The notes under the pieces are model-generated. The model did no database searches. It saw nothing but the letters and a program-made list of their open reading frames with translations, and was not told the DNA's origin. A stretch of 34,376 nucleotides of DNA from contig JAGXIC010000278.1 in the NCBI GenBank assembly GCA_024635875.1, forward strand, positions 1 to 34,376, read 5' to 3'. The DNA comes from Pricia sp. GTDB lineage: Bacteria; Bacteroidota; Bacteroidia; Flavobacteriales; Flavobacteriaceae. A program made the translations under genes and the position numbers. How positions within the stretch are numbered: position 1 is the first letter of the stretch; every line of letters begins with the position of its first letter. Of the stretch, positions 8,088 through 16,611 are shown piece after piece.

Positions 8088-9059
8088 TTACCAATTTCTC
8101 AAGCCCAACAACTTCTCTCCCAACTCGGTCAGTTCGGCGGTGTCGTATTTCTCCTGTTCCCAATGCCTAGGGTCGCCGGGAAAGGCATAGCCTTCAGGTG
8201 CGATACGTTGCTTCCAAGACTTGATTCGCCATTGCCGCAGTTCTTCATTATCCTCTTCGGCGGGCATCATGGAAATATATTGCGCAATACGGACTTTATC
8301 CTTAGACTTGTTCGGGCGGATGCCATGGGGCTCGGTACTATTGAAAATGAGCAGATCGCCCGCTTCCATTTTTACTTTAACAATCTTATCCTGTACGTCC
8401 GAAATATCGGGTTGAAAACGGTCGCGGTCATCAGGTTGGGTAAGCTTCCAGGTATCGTAATTACGATAAAGCCACGGAATGCACTGAAAACCACCCATAT
8501 TCTCATCGGTCTGGGCGGCGAGCGCCAAAACGCCCTGTACGTTCTGTGGTCGGGTCTCGGGATCATAATCCCAATGAATGAATCCCTTTTTATCACTTCC
8601 GGACGGCAATGGAAAATTGAGATTCGCCCTGTCGATGGTCACCCAAAGTTTTTCGGTGCCCCATACATCGACAAAGGCATTGTACACACGAGGCATTTGT
8701 CGGTTGTTCCAAAGATGCTGGTGATTGTAGACCTCCACCATGCCGGTACCTGTCAGTTCCTTCATTTTCATTTCGGCACGGGAGGGAGCATACCAAGTTT
8801 GGCGATCATTGGGATCCTTTTCGTCAAATTCCCAGATAAAATCCGCCGTGGCCCGTGCCTGTTCTTTGGGCACGGCGTTTTTTACGACTATGTATCCGTT
8901 GTGTTTCCAAAACTTCCAATCTTCTTCGCTCAAGACCCGCAAGGGTTTCCCATCGCTCCGGTCGTTCAGTTTTTGTTTGCTGCTTGTGGCAGTTGAAGGA
9001 TTTCCGGGGATTTCCTCATGGGCCTTGTTGGCCATTTCCGCCTTGTACTTCGAATCCAT
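8088..9059 (-). CDS. Phytanoyl-CoA dioxygenase (PhyH) family protein
   Basis: A 323-residue Fe(II)/2-oxoglutarate-dependent oxygenase. The double-stranded beta-helix metal ligands are visible: H162-W-D164 in FIHWDYDPETRPQNVQGVLA, and His245 in FNSTEPHGIRPN, with Arg257 (KVRIAQY) as the likely 2-oxoglutarate anchor. The N-terminal 45 residues are polar and lack a signal peptide, so it is cytoplasmic. PhyH proteins hydroxylate varied small molecules and the substrate cannot be read from sequence. It is followed by a SulP transporter gene on the same strand. A minus-strand TATATTTG at 9194-9201 is a possible -7 box, giving a ~130-base leader. Confidence 0.82.
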   Translation of the reverse strand: MDSKYKAEMANKAHEEIPGNPSTATSSKQKLNDRSDGKPLRVLSEEDWKFWKHNGYIVVKNAVPKEQARATADFIWEFDEKDPNDRQTWYAPSRAEMKMKELTGTGMVEVYNHQHLWNNRQMPRVYNAFVDVWGTEKLWVTIDRANLNFPLPSGSDKKGFIHWDYDPETRPQNVQGVLALAAQTDENMGGFQCIPWLYRNYDTWKLTQPDDRDRFQPDISDVQDKIVKVKMEAGDLLIFNSTEPHGIRPNKSKDKVRIAQYISMMPAEEDNEELRQWRIKSWKQRIAPEGYAFPGDPRHWEQEKYDTAELTELGEKLLGLRNW

Positions 9060-9207
9060 AGTCGTATATTATATCCTCTTAAATTACGTAATTTCGTTGA
9101 ATCTAATTCCAATAAATAGGTACGTTTCACCGTTAGGACTAGAAAAATGGCCTTTCAAGGCAGATATAGCCAAATAAACCTGTTATTTTACCGCAAATAT
9201 ACTATCC

Positions 9208-9597
9208 ATGAAATTCAAATTATTGCATCTTTTATCCATTACAGCAGTATTCTTGTTGTCGTCTTGTGCCCACCGTTTGGTCGGTACGTGGACTGTTCAG
9301 AAGTATGAGGACATAAGCCCCGGGGGCAAGGGAACTTCGGTACAGAATGCCGGTTCAATTTCCTTTGATACAGATGGTACCGGCCAAAAAGAAATGAACT
9401 ATACCGTGCTCGGGGTTGAGAAGGACGACAGCACTCCTTTTAAATGGTCGGCAACAGAAAATTACATCACTATTGAAAGTGAGGATTCGGATATTTCCAA
9501 AACATGGATTTATCTAGAAAACAAGGGCAAAAGCCAAAAATGGAAGTCGACCGACGGTAAAAATCAAGTGCAGACCTTGGAGTTGGTGAAGCAATAA
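9208..9597 (+). CDS. Lipocalin-like lipoprotein
   Basis: A 129-residue protein with a lipoprotein signal (MKFKLLHLLSITAVFLLSSC, lipobox LSSC, Cys20) followed at once by the lipocalin-like hallmark LVGTWTVQKYE. The rest alternates short polar strands (SISFDTDGTGQKEMNYT, PFKWSATENYITIES), as expected for a small beta-barrel anchored at the outer or inner membrane facing the periplasm. The ligand is unknown. A possible promoter is TTG 9097-9099 and TACGTTTC 9121-9128, spaced 21 bases with one mismatch in the -7 box. It is divergent from the PhyH gene. Confidence 0.75.
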   Translation: MKFKLLHLLSITAVFLLSSCAHRLVGTWTVQKYEDISPGGKGTSVQNAGSISFDTDGTGQKEMNYTVLGVEKDDSTPFKWSATENYITIESEDSDISKTWIYLENKGKSQKWKSTDGKNQVQTLELVKQ

Positions 9598-9671
9598 ATA
9601 ACAAATTACAAATTACAAAACCTGGATGAAGCATTTCCGAAAGTCAATTCTATCAAGCTAAAAAAAACAAT

Positions 9672-10193
9672 ATGGAAATCTTTACCTCGTTAAAACCTTG
9701 GACTATCGTACAGATGTGCGTAGCGGCGCTATGTATCTATTTATACATCATGTTGATTACCCGGGTCGCCGGCAAACGAACCTTTGCAAAGATGACAAGT
9801 TTCGATTTTGCGGTAACCATCGCTATGGGTTCAATTTTAGCGGATGCCGTCAACAAACCGGTATCGAATTTGATGCCCGCATTTATTTCCTTGGCCGTTT
9901 TGGCTTTTTTGCAAGTACTCTTCGCCAAGATTCTGTCGTCTTCGGACAGTGTCGAAAAAATGATGACCAATACACCCATTCTTTTGATGAAGGATGGGAA
10001 AATTTTTGAGGAAAACCTGAAAAAGGCCTTGGTTAGCCGAGCCGATCTGATGGGAAAATTACGGGAGGCCAATGTATTGCAACTTTCAGAGGTTAAAGCG
10101 GTCATTTTTGAGACTACCGGCGATATATCCGTTTTGCATACAACCGAAGATATTTCGATCGATGCGGTTATACTGGAAGATGTTGGGGAATGA
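9672..10193 (+). CDS. DUF421 (YetF-like) membrane protein
   Basis: A 173-residue protein with three predicted membrane helices in the first ~85 residues: VQMCVAALCIYLYIMLI, the FDFAVTIAMGSILADAV region, and LMPAFISLAVLAFLQVLF. The motif RVAGKRTFAKMTSFDFAVTI is the DUF421 signature, and the soluble C-terminal part (ILLMKDGKIFEENLKKAL, then LREANVLQLSEVKAVIFET) is the matching YetF cytoplasmic domain. Function is unknown; relatives are linked to sporulation or stress in Bacillus. It follows the lipocalin gene by 74 bases, a stretch that contains the direct repeat CAAATTACAAATTACAAA but no terminator. Confidence 0.85.
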   Translation: MEIFTSLKPWTIVQMCVAALCIYLYIMLITRVAGKRTFAKMTSFDFAVTIAMGSILADAVNKPVSNLMPAFISLAVLAFLQVLFAKILSSSDSVEKMMTNTPILLMKDGKIFEENLKKALVSRADLMGKLREANVLQLSEVKAVIFETTGDISVLHTTEDISIDAVILEDVGE

Positions 10194-10323
10194 ATCCCAG
10201 TATCCGGATTTTTCAAAAGATTTAGGGCAAGTTTGAAATTAGTGGTCTTTAGGAATAAATCAAGGCGGAAAGGGACTGCAATAGTTGGCAAGACTTTTTA
10301 AAATAGCTTTTTTATAATGCTTC

Positions 10324-10398
10324 AAAATAAAACCGCCCCAACTTTTTAAGCCAGGGCGGTCTCTAACTAAATAACCAACCAAAAACGTTTTATCTGCT
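10324..10398 (-). ncRNA. Candidate small RNA ending in a minus-strand terminator
   Basis: On the minus strand ACCGCCC (10354-10360) pairs with GGGCGGT (10332-10338) and is followed by TTTTATTTT (10324-10332), a Rho-independent terminator shape. No minus-strand gene lies upstream that could need it: the nearest, glpD, ends at 11626 with the convergent gpsA in between. The 35 bases before the hairpin (starting TTTTTGGTTGGTTATTTAG) are G/T-rich, reminiscent in layout of the four units at 17441-18256, but no exact -7 box was found. It lies in the 385-base gap between the DUF421 gene and gpsA, which otherwise shows no convincing gene. Confidence 0.35.
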
Positions 10399-10535
10399 TT
10401 ATTTGACCGCAGAAGTATTATCCGATTGTTCTTCTAATATTAACGTCGACTATTTCGAAATATTGCCCCGTACGTATGAAGTGCACGTTAAAATTTCAGG
10501 CATTTCATCGAATACGCACTTGAAACCACAAAAAA

Positions 10536-10565
10536 TATCTTTGCCTAATAATTTGAGTACATTTG
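10536..10565 (+). promoter_or_regulatory. gpsA: Candidate gpsA promoter elements
   Basis: Two exact TAnnTTTG boxes precede gpsA: TATCTTTG at 10536-10543 and TACATTTG at 10558-10565. The second lies 13 bases before the ATG at 10579 and 31 bases before the alternative ATG at 10597. No well-spaced -33 TTG accompanies either box. Confidence 0.45.
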
Positions 10566-10578
10566 GACATCAAATCGG

Positions 10579-11586
10579 ATGGCTATGATGAAATCAATGA
10601 AATTCGCTGTAATAGGTGGCGGAAGCTGGGCAACTGCCATTGTCAAAATGCTCTGTGTCAATCAAAAAAAAGTAGGCTGGTACATGCGGAACTCCGATGC
10701 GGTAGGTTTTATCAATATCCAAAAACACAATCCCAATTATCTGACCTCGGTTACCTTCGATACCAATAAACTCGATTTAACCGATGATATCAATGTCGCT
10801 GTTGGCAAGGCGGATATATTAATCTTTGCCGTGCCATCGGCCTTTTTGGGCGGCGAACTCGAAAAATTGACCGTTGACATTAAGGACAAAGTTATTTTTT
10901 CGGCTATAAAAGGAATAGTTCCCGAATCGGGAATGATTGTCGGGAAACACTTTCATAGAGAATACGGTATCCCTTTTGAAAACATCGGGGTCATTACCGG
11001 ACCCTGCCATGCCGAAGAGGTAGCGTTGGAGCGACTTTCGTACCTAACAATAGCCTGTGCAGACGCTGAAAAGGCAGCATATGTGGCCAAAAACCTCAGT
11101 AGCGATTATATCAAGACCAAAGTTACCGAAGACATTATTGGTGCCGAATATGCGGCTATGCTCAAGAACATTTATGCTATTGCCGCCGGCATCGCCCATG
11201 GTTTGGGCTATGGCGATAATTTCCAAGCGGTTCTTATGAGCAATGCCATTCGCGAAATGAAGCGGTTTACCAAGCGTATCCACAAAATCGACCGGAATAT
11301 CAACAACTCCGCCTACTTGGGCGACCTATTGGTTACAGGCTATTCTACGTTTAGCCGTAACCGCATGTTCGGCAATATGATCGGCAAAGGCTATACCGTA
11401 AAAAGTGCCCAGATGGAAATGAGCATGGTAGCGGAAGGCTATTATGCCGCCAAAAGTGCCTTTAAGATTAAGTCGGATTTCGAAAAGAAAGCAAGAACAC
11501 CTATTATCGATGCGGTTTACGCTGTTTTGTACGAGGGAAAGAATGCCAAAAGGGTTTTCTTGGATTTGACAGAGGAGTTGGATTGA
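10579..11586 (+). CDS. gpsA: NAD(P)H-dependent glycerol-3-phosphate dehydrogenase
   Basis: A 335-residue cytoplasmic enzyme reducing dihydroxyacetone phosphate to sn-glycerol 3-phosphate for phospholipid synthesis. The Rossmann start reads MKFAVIGGGSWATAIVKML. The middle has IFAVPSAFLGGEL, SAIKGIVPESG and TGPCHAEEVALE. The catalytic lysine region is EYAAMLKNIYAIAAGIAHG, followed by NAIREMKRF and GDLLVTGYSTFSRNR. Length fits the family. The start may be ATG 10579 or, equally well, ATG 10597, which begins exactly at MKFAVIGGG; the candidate -7 box at 10558-10565 leaves a 13-base gap to the first and 31 to the second. It is convergent with glpD, which catalyses the opposite direction, with a 39-base gap and no obvious terminator. 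Confidence 0.93.
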   Translation: MAMMKSMKFAVIGGGSWATAIVKMLCVNQKKVGWYMRNSDAVGFINIQKHNPNYLTSVTFDTNKLDLTDDINVAVGKADILIFAVPSAFLGGELEKLTVDIKDKVIFSAIKGIVPESGMIVGKHFHREYGIPFENIGVITGPCHAEEVALERLSYLTIACADAEKAAYVAKNLSSDYIKTKVTEDIIGAEYAAMLKNIYAIAAGIAHGLGYGDNFQAVLMSNAIREMKRFTKRIHKIDRNINNSAYLGDLLVTGYSTFSRNRMFGNMIGKGYTVKSAQMEMSMVAEGYYAAKSAFKIKSDFEKKARTPIIDAVYAVLYEGKNAKRVFLDLTEELD

Positions 11587-11625
11587 TTCCGAAATTGGGA
11601 GGAGCCAAACGCAAATACTGCTTGA

Positions 11626-13296
11626 TTACAACCGATCCAATGAAAAGTTAGAGTGCTCTTCCAGTTCAGCCTGTAAAATTTCACGCCACACCAAAACCTG
11701 GGCATCATCAACCTTGTAAATCGCTTTGAATTCTTCCAAAACAGGTTCCATTAAAGTACGGATGCTATCGATATCAAAATACAACCTGCCCGTTCTTCGA
11801 ATAAAGAAGTCCATTGGATTTTGAACCATTTCAAAATCAATACAGAAATGGAGTTCGGCTTTGATTAAACGTTCATCTGTATCGGTATCTTTAAGGGTTT
11901 CGTAGGTCTTTAATATAGTTTCGGTCTGTTTTCCGTAACGTGTGACCAAGGCCCAAGCGTCGTATTCGTTGAACCCATCCGGTTTCATTCGATCGTATAC
12001 TTCCGTAATATATTTGGTAACGTGTTTGAATTTCTTGAAACCGTCGTTACCACATAGAGGTATTTCTTCTGTAAAGCATTCTTTTAAATCATTTTTCCCG
12101 TCTTCTTCCATTTGCTTGGCGATACGGTCTACTACCCTTTCGGCCATTTTGCGATACCCTGTTAGTTTTCCGCCGGCGATGCTTATGAGTCCTGTGTCGG
12201 AGGTGAAAATTTCATCCTTTCTTGATAGTTCGGAAGCCGACTTACCCTCTTCGTGAATCAGGGGGCGGAGTCCGGCCCAAGAAGATATGATGTCTTCCAT
12301 TTCTAAATCAATCTTGGGAAACATATTGTTGACCGCAGAAATCAGGTAGATGGCATCCGCCAAATCAGTACGTACATCATCCTTGTCCTTATTGAAATTC
12401 GTGTCGGTCGTGCCAACATAGGTTACCTTACCGCGGGGTATGGCGAACATCATCCGCCCATCGGGCACGTCAAAATATACCGACTGTTTTATAGGTAGTT
12501 TTTCCTTTGGGAACACTAGGTGCACACCCTTGGTCAAATGCAATTGCTTCCCCTTTTTGGAGTTATTGGTGCTCCGCAGCTCGTCGACCCAGGGTCCAGC
12601 GGCACTAATGACAAATTTTGATTTTATACCGAAGGTTTTATTTAATAGCATATCTTTAATAGTGACGCCCGCCACTTTATCATCCTCATAGATAAAATCT
12701 TCAACAGCGGCATAATTGAGTGCTTGTGCCCCGTATGTAAGGCTGGTCTTGATATTCTCGATGGTCAACCGTGCATCGTCGGTGCGGTATTCAGCATAAT
12801 AGCCTGCTCCTTTCAATATCTTTTTGGGCAGTAAGGGCTCCAATTTTAGGGCCTCCTTTTTGTCCAACATTTTCCTCTTGTCCTCACCTTCGACCTGAGC
12901 CAGAATATCATAGACCTTCAAACCGATGGATGTCAACCACTTACCGTACGAGCCGTTCTCGATTAAGGGCAACAACATTTTCTCCGGAAGCACCAGATGT
13001 GGGGCCAGTTTATGTACAATGGCCCGTTCGGAACCTACTTCTTTTACCAGCCAAAAGTCGAACTGTTTCAGATACCGCAATCCCCCATGAATCAGTTTGG
13101 TGGATTTGCTGCTCGTACCCGACGCAAAATCCCCTTTTTCGACCAAGGCCACTTTCAATCCGCGGGAAGCGGCGTCTAATGCTATACCGCCACCCGTGAT
13201 TCCGCCACCGATAACCACAAGGTCATATTCAGTTTCGGAAAGGGTTTTGATGGTTTTCTTTCTATCCAGGTTTGAAAATCTGATGTTTTTTACCAT
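11626..13296 (-). CDS. glpD: FAD-dependent glycerol-3-phosphate dehydrogenase/oxidase
   Basis: A 556-residue peripheral membrane flavoprotein oxidising glycerol 3-phosphate to dihydroxyacetone phosphate. The FAD-binding motif VVIGGGITGGGIALDAASRG lies near residues 27-46. It is followed by VEKGDFASGTSSKSTKLIHG and GLRYLKQFDF, a GlpD/GlpA hallmark. RMMFAIPRGKVTYVGTTDTN and IISSWAGLRPLIHEEGKS are also family segments, and the C-terminal helical domain is present. I chose ATG 13296 (MVKNIRFSNLDR) because an upstream in-frame extension adds only 13 unrelated residues. The helicase gene ends 63 bases upstream on the same strand, so read-through is possible though functionally unrelated. Confidence 0.93.
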   Translation of the reverse strand: MVKNIRFSNLDRKKTIKTLSETEYDLVVIGGGITGGGIALDAASRGLKVALVEKGDFASGTSSKSTKLIHGGLRYLKQFDFWLVKEVGSERAIVHKLAPHLVLPEKMLLPLIENGSYGKWLTSIGLKVYDILAQVEGEDKRKMLDKKEALKLEPLLPKKILKGAGYYAEYRTDDARLTIENIKTSLTYGAQALNYAAVEDFIYEDDKVAGVTIKDMLLNKTFGIKSKFVISAAGPWVDELRSTNNSKKGKQLHLTKGVHLVFPKEKLPIKQSVYFDVPDGRMMFAIPRGKVTYVGTTDTNFNKDKDDVRTDLADAIYLISAVNNMFPKIDLEMEDIISSWAGLRPLIHEEGKSASELSRKDEIFTSDTGLISIAGGKLTGYRKMAERVVDRIAKQMEEDGKNDLKECFTEEIPLCGNDGFKKFKHVTKYITEVYDRMKPDGFNEYDAWALVTRYGKQTETILKTYETLKDTDTDERLIKAELHFCIDFEMVQNPMDFFIRRTGRLYFDIDSIRTLMEPVLEEFKAIYKVDDAQVLVWREILQAELEEHSNFSLDRL

Positions 13297-13359
13297 ACTT
13301 TTAAATTTATGCTTAAGTTCACAGGTGAAGCCCAAGGTAATGAGTAATACAGTTGAAAA

Positions 13360-16300
13360 TTACACCTTTTCAACCGTAACCGTATCGTTGATGTAAACGA
13401 TCAATCGATTCTTGACTTGGTAACCCATGGCTTCCAAGGCATCGGAATAGGTGTAAAGCTGTGCTTTGTACTTTGGGTCGTGACCACCCGTTTTGTAATC
13501 GAGAAGGCTTGCATTATTTCCTTGCAAGACAATTTTGTCGGGCCTTAAAATGCGTCCGCTTTCGGTAATGATATCCTTCTCGTTCCTGACTGTTTTTCCT
13601 TTTTGAAAGTATATAGATAATTCCGGATGGTGTAGCACCTGCCCAATACTTTTCTTGACGCTTTCGATGTCATTGTTATCCAAATCACCGCTTCTGTTAA
13701 GGCTTTCAAAAGCGGCATCAACATCTTTTTCGGTTTCTATAAGTCCCAATACATAATGTATCAAATTCCCTTTTGAAATAGCCTGTTCCCTTCCCGTATC
13801 CCAAAGCATTCCCGATTTGGTCAAAATACGAAATCCAGGTCTATTTTTATATGTATAGCGATAGGCAATATTTTCGTGGGATGTAACGCTAGGGATACCG
13901 GTATTTTCATTCAAAGTACCAAAACTATAGGTACGCTCTTCATCCTTCCAAATCCCCTTTTTTTTCAGATAGTCGATAAACAGTCCAGAATACAGGTCCG
14001 TTTTATGTTCCCCTTTTTTCGTCAGGTCTTTTTCGCTGATAACGTACAATGCCTTTTCGGCACGGGTCAGCGCTACGTAAAGTACGTTAAGCGCATCAAG
14101 TTCCATTTTATGCTCTTCTTCGTAATATAAATCGGCCGCCACCTCGCCATAATTTTCAACCTCCTTTTTTTCGTTGATCAATACTTCCTCGAAACCGTTA
14201 AAGGCGTCGGCATCAATGGGCAACCACAGCTTTTTATCCATGCGCTTGTAGATATTCTCGTTCGCGAATGGAAAAATAACGATGGGAAATTCCAGCCCTT
14301 TGGCCTTATGGATGGTCATAATACGTACCGCCTCAATATTATCGGGGGCGGAAATGCCCAACCTGTCTTTTTTCTTTTCCCAATGGGATAAAAAGGCTTG
14401 TATTCCAGTACCCTCCTTTTGCTCGACTTCCAGTACCACATCCATAAAATACGTAATGTAGGCATCCGATTTGGGTGCCAGGTCAAACTGTTTTATGGCT
14501 AGTTCCAAACCATCGTAAACGGAAATCCGTTTGAGAACGTCCAGATCAAAACCGTAATCGGCGTTAAAGAGTTTTGCTACCTGACGAAGGTTATCGAATA
14601 TAAAAGGATGCCGATTTTTCTTTTCAGCCGATAAAAAGGATAGCATCCCATAGGCGACATCCAAATTCTTTGCATCCTCACTATAGGCCAGCACATTGAC
14701 TAAAAAACGCACTTTATCGCTACTGTGCAGCAGAAGACTTTCTGAGGAAATGGTAGGAATCTCTTGATGCGCCAAGAAATCGGCCAATACCACCCCTTCC
14801 TTTTTTCCCCTGACCAGGATACAAACGGAATCATAGCCGTAGTTTTTTGCGGTCACCGATTGGATGGTTTTTAGTACTTCTTCACAATAGCGCGTGTTCT
14901 TATCCTCGACTTCATCTTTTTCTATAAAGGTCAGCTGTACCGTTCCGCCTTTTTTGGCAGTGTACCCTTGCCGATTGCCCTCGATAAATAGGCTGTTATA
15001 CAGTTGGTTTTTCAAAAACGGACTGGTGGCGGTGAAAAAATCGTTATTAAATTTAATGACCTCTTCGTGGCTTCGGTAATTAACGGGCAGCACCTCGGTT
15101 TTAGGGGTGGCTACAAATGGATTCTCAACGGCATTCGCCAGGCTTACAAATTGCTCGGCCCTACCGCCCCGCCAGCGATAAATGGCCTGTTTGGCATCGC
15201 CCACCAGAAACAAAGAACCCCGGCGGCCCTGCATGTCCTCACTTTCGAGGGCATTGCCGATCAAGGGCACCAGATTGTTCCATTGTAGGGTGGAGGTGTC
15301 CTGAAATTCGTCGACAAAATAGTGTCGGTATTTCTCGCCGAGACGTTCATAAATGAAGGGCGCTGGCTGATTTTTTATCTCTTTGGATATTAAAGTATTG
15401 AATTCTGAAATTGAAAGTTGGTCGTTCTCGGTCAGCAAGGCTTTCACCTCTATTTGGATGGCATTTAGTACGGTTAGCGGTACGATGTTGTTGTAAGCAT
15501 TCTTCAGGAAGGCCAAATCGTAATACCCCGTTTGCAGAGCCGTAAAAACAGCCGTGAATTCCAGATGTAGTCTGTCAAGCGCCGCCTTTATATTTTCGGA
15601 TGCGGATTTGTTGTACAGGGTTTTGGTTTCAAAATTTTGCTTCCACCCGGCGGTAAAATCCATGTTCAAATCCCCTTCTGCAATTTTTATCAGGAACTTT
15701 GGAAAATAACTTCCTGTAAAGTCGGATGGCTCCAATCCCTCTCCCTCTATCAAACGCAATGTCTGTGAAGCGGTCTCCACCAACTTTTCCTTTAGTGCCG
15801 ACGCCCTTTTGTGAAGTGTCCCCTTCAATTCCAAAAAGTCATCAATCCCTTTATCCTTCAGCTTGTCGAGATGCTGGGCGTGGGTTTCGTTAAACAGCAG
15901 TTTCCCGATGTTAAAAAGGTCGAAGCCGATGTCCCAACTTTTATCATCCTCTATTTTTTCAAGAGCAAAATCCAAGAGCACTTTCGTCAGTTTTTTGTCC
16001 GTACCCGCTTTGTAGACCAGTCTTGCGACCGCTTCATCCAACAAAAGATCGGTATCGAGAACCACCTCGAAGTTTTGCGGTAATTTCAGGTCTTTGGCAA
16101 AAGTGCGAATCAGGCGGTGCGTGAATCGGTCAATGGTCGAGATATCAAAAAAGGCATAGTTGTGCAGAATTTCCTTGAGTGTTGTTCGTGACCGCTGGCG
16201 AAGTTCTTGTACGTCAACCTGTAGTTCATTCATTAGGTCGATAAACAATGGCGGGGTAACCTGTGAATCTTCAATTTTGCTGAATTGGTACAGACTGTCG

Positions 16301-16515
16301 AGTATACGATGTTTCATCTCGTTTACCGCTTTGTTTGTGAAGGTAATGGCCAGTATTTTCTTGAATCGCCCGGCAGAAGAAAGGGCGATTTTCAGATAGG
16401 CCTTGGTAAGGGTATGGGTCTTGCCCGAACCGGCAGAGGCATTGTATATCTTGAAGGGTGTGTCTTGCAAGTGCTTTTTTACGCAAAATACGGATTCTAT
16501 TGGTGTTCTTAACAA
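13360..16515 (-). CDS. UvrD/RecB-like helicase-nuclease (AddA-type)
   Basis: A 1051-residue SF1 DNA helicase with a C-terminal nuclease domain, probably a double-strand-break repair enzyme. Walker A reads NASAGSGKTHTLTKAY at residues 25-40. Motif II is YFVDEFQDTSTLQW, motif III is GDAKQAIYRWRGGRAEQF, and motifs V/VI are MTIHKAKGLEFPIVIFPFAN and NVLYVALTRAEKALYV. A PD-(D/E)XK-like end reads DKIVLQGNNASLLDYKTGG followed by QLYTY, the RecB-family nuclease motif. No ATG is available: the frame opens after a TAA with TTG 16515, and a second TTG at 16470 (MQDTPFKIYNASAG) fits the family better. An AddB-like partner is not next to it. A divergent promoter region with sod lies upstream. Confidence 0.87.
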   Translation of the reverse strand: MLRTPIESVFCVKKHLQDTPFKIYNASAGSGKTHTLTKAYLKIALSSAGRFKKILAITFTNKAVNEMKHRILDSLYQFSKIEDSQVTPPLFIDLMNELQVDVQELRQRSRTTLKEILHNYAFFDISTIDRFTHRLIRTFAKDLKLPQNFEVVLDTDLLLDEAVARLVYKAGTDKKLTKVLLDFALEKIEDDKSWDIGFDLFNIGKLLFNETHAQHLDKLKDKGIDDFLELKGTLHKRASALKEKLVETASQTLRLIEGEGLEPSDFTGSYFPKFLIKIAEGDLNMDFTAGWKQNFETKTLYNKSASENIKAALDRLHLEFTAVFTALQTGYYDLAFLKNAYNNIVPLTVLNAIQIEVKALLTENDQLSISEFNTLISKEIKNQPAPFIYERLGEKYRHYFVDEFQDTSTLQWNNLVPLIGNALESEDMQGRRGSLFLVGDAKQAIYRWRGGRAEQFVSLANAVENPFVATPKTEVLPVNYRSHEEVIKFNNDFFTATSPFLKNQLYNSLFIEGNRQGYTAKKGGTVQLTFIEKDEVEDKNTRYCEEVLKTIQSVTAKNYGYDSVCILVRGKKEGVVLADFLAHQEIPTISSESLLLHSSDKVRFLVNVLAYSEDAKNLDVAYGMLSFLSAEKKNRHPFIFDNLRQVAKLFNADYGFDLDVLKRISVYDGLELAIKQFDLAPKSDAYITYFMDVVLEVEQKEGTGIQAFLSHWEKKKDRLGISAPDNIEAVRIMTIHKAKGLEFPIVIFPFANENIYKRMDKKLWLPIDADAFNGFEEVLINEKKEVENYGEVAADLYYEEEHKMELDALNVLYVALTRAEKALYVISEKDLTKKGEHKTDLYSGLFIDYLKKKGIWKDEERTYSFGTLNENTGIPSVTSHENIAYRYTYKNRPGFRILTKSGMLWDTGREQAISKGNLIHYVLGLIETEKDVDAAFESLNRSGDLDNNDIESVKKSIGQVLHHPELSIYFQKGKTVRNEKDIITESGRILRPDKIVLQGNNASLLDYKTGGHDPKYKAQLYTYSDALEAMGYQVKNRLIVYINDTVTVEKV

Positions 16516-16540
16516 ATAATTAGGGGATTTTACTTGTTAA

Positions 16541-16575
16541 AAAATGTATATTAGCTATGTAACATTATGAATGTT
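16541..16575. promoter_or_regulatory. Overlapping divergent promoter boxes and inverted repeat between helicase and sod genes
   Basis: The minus strand has TACATTTT (16541-16548), and the plus strand has TATATTAG (16547-16554), each one mismatch from TAnnTTTG. The two boxes overlap by two bases. Immediately downstream in the sod direction is AACATT-ATG-AATGTT (16561-16575), a perfect inverted repeat with a 3-base spacer, placed at the predicted transcription start of the dismutase gene. It could be an operator. Neither box has a clear -33 TTG. Confidence 0.35.
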
Positions 16576-16611
16576 GCGAAGTAAAAATTATTAATCTAAA
16601 AACACTATAAT

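Noticed and set aside
10403-10588. 61-codon plus-strand frame before gpsA
   Set aside because: It overlaps the gpsA promoter boxes and start, shows no motif, and has no supported start signal.
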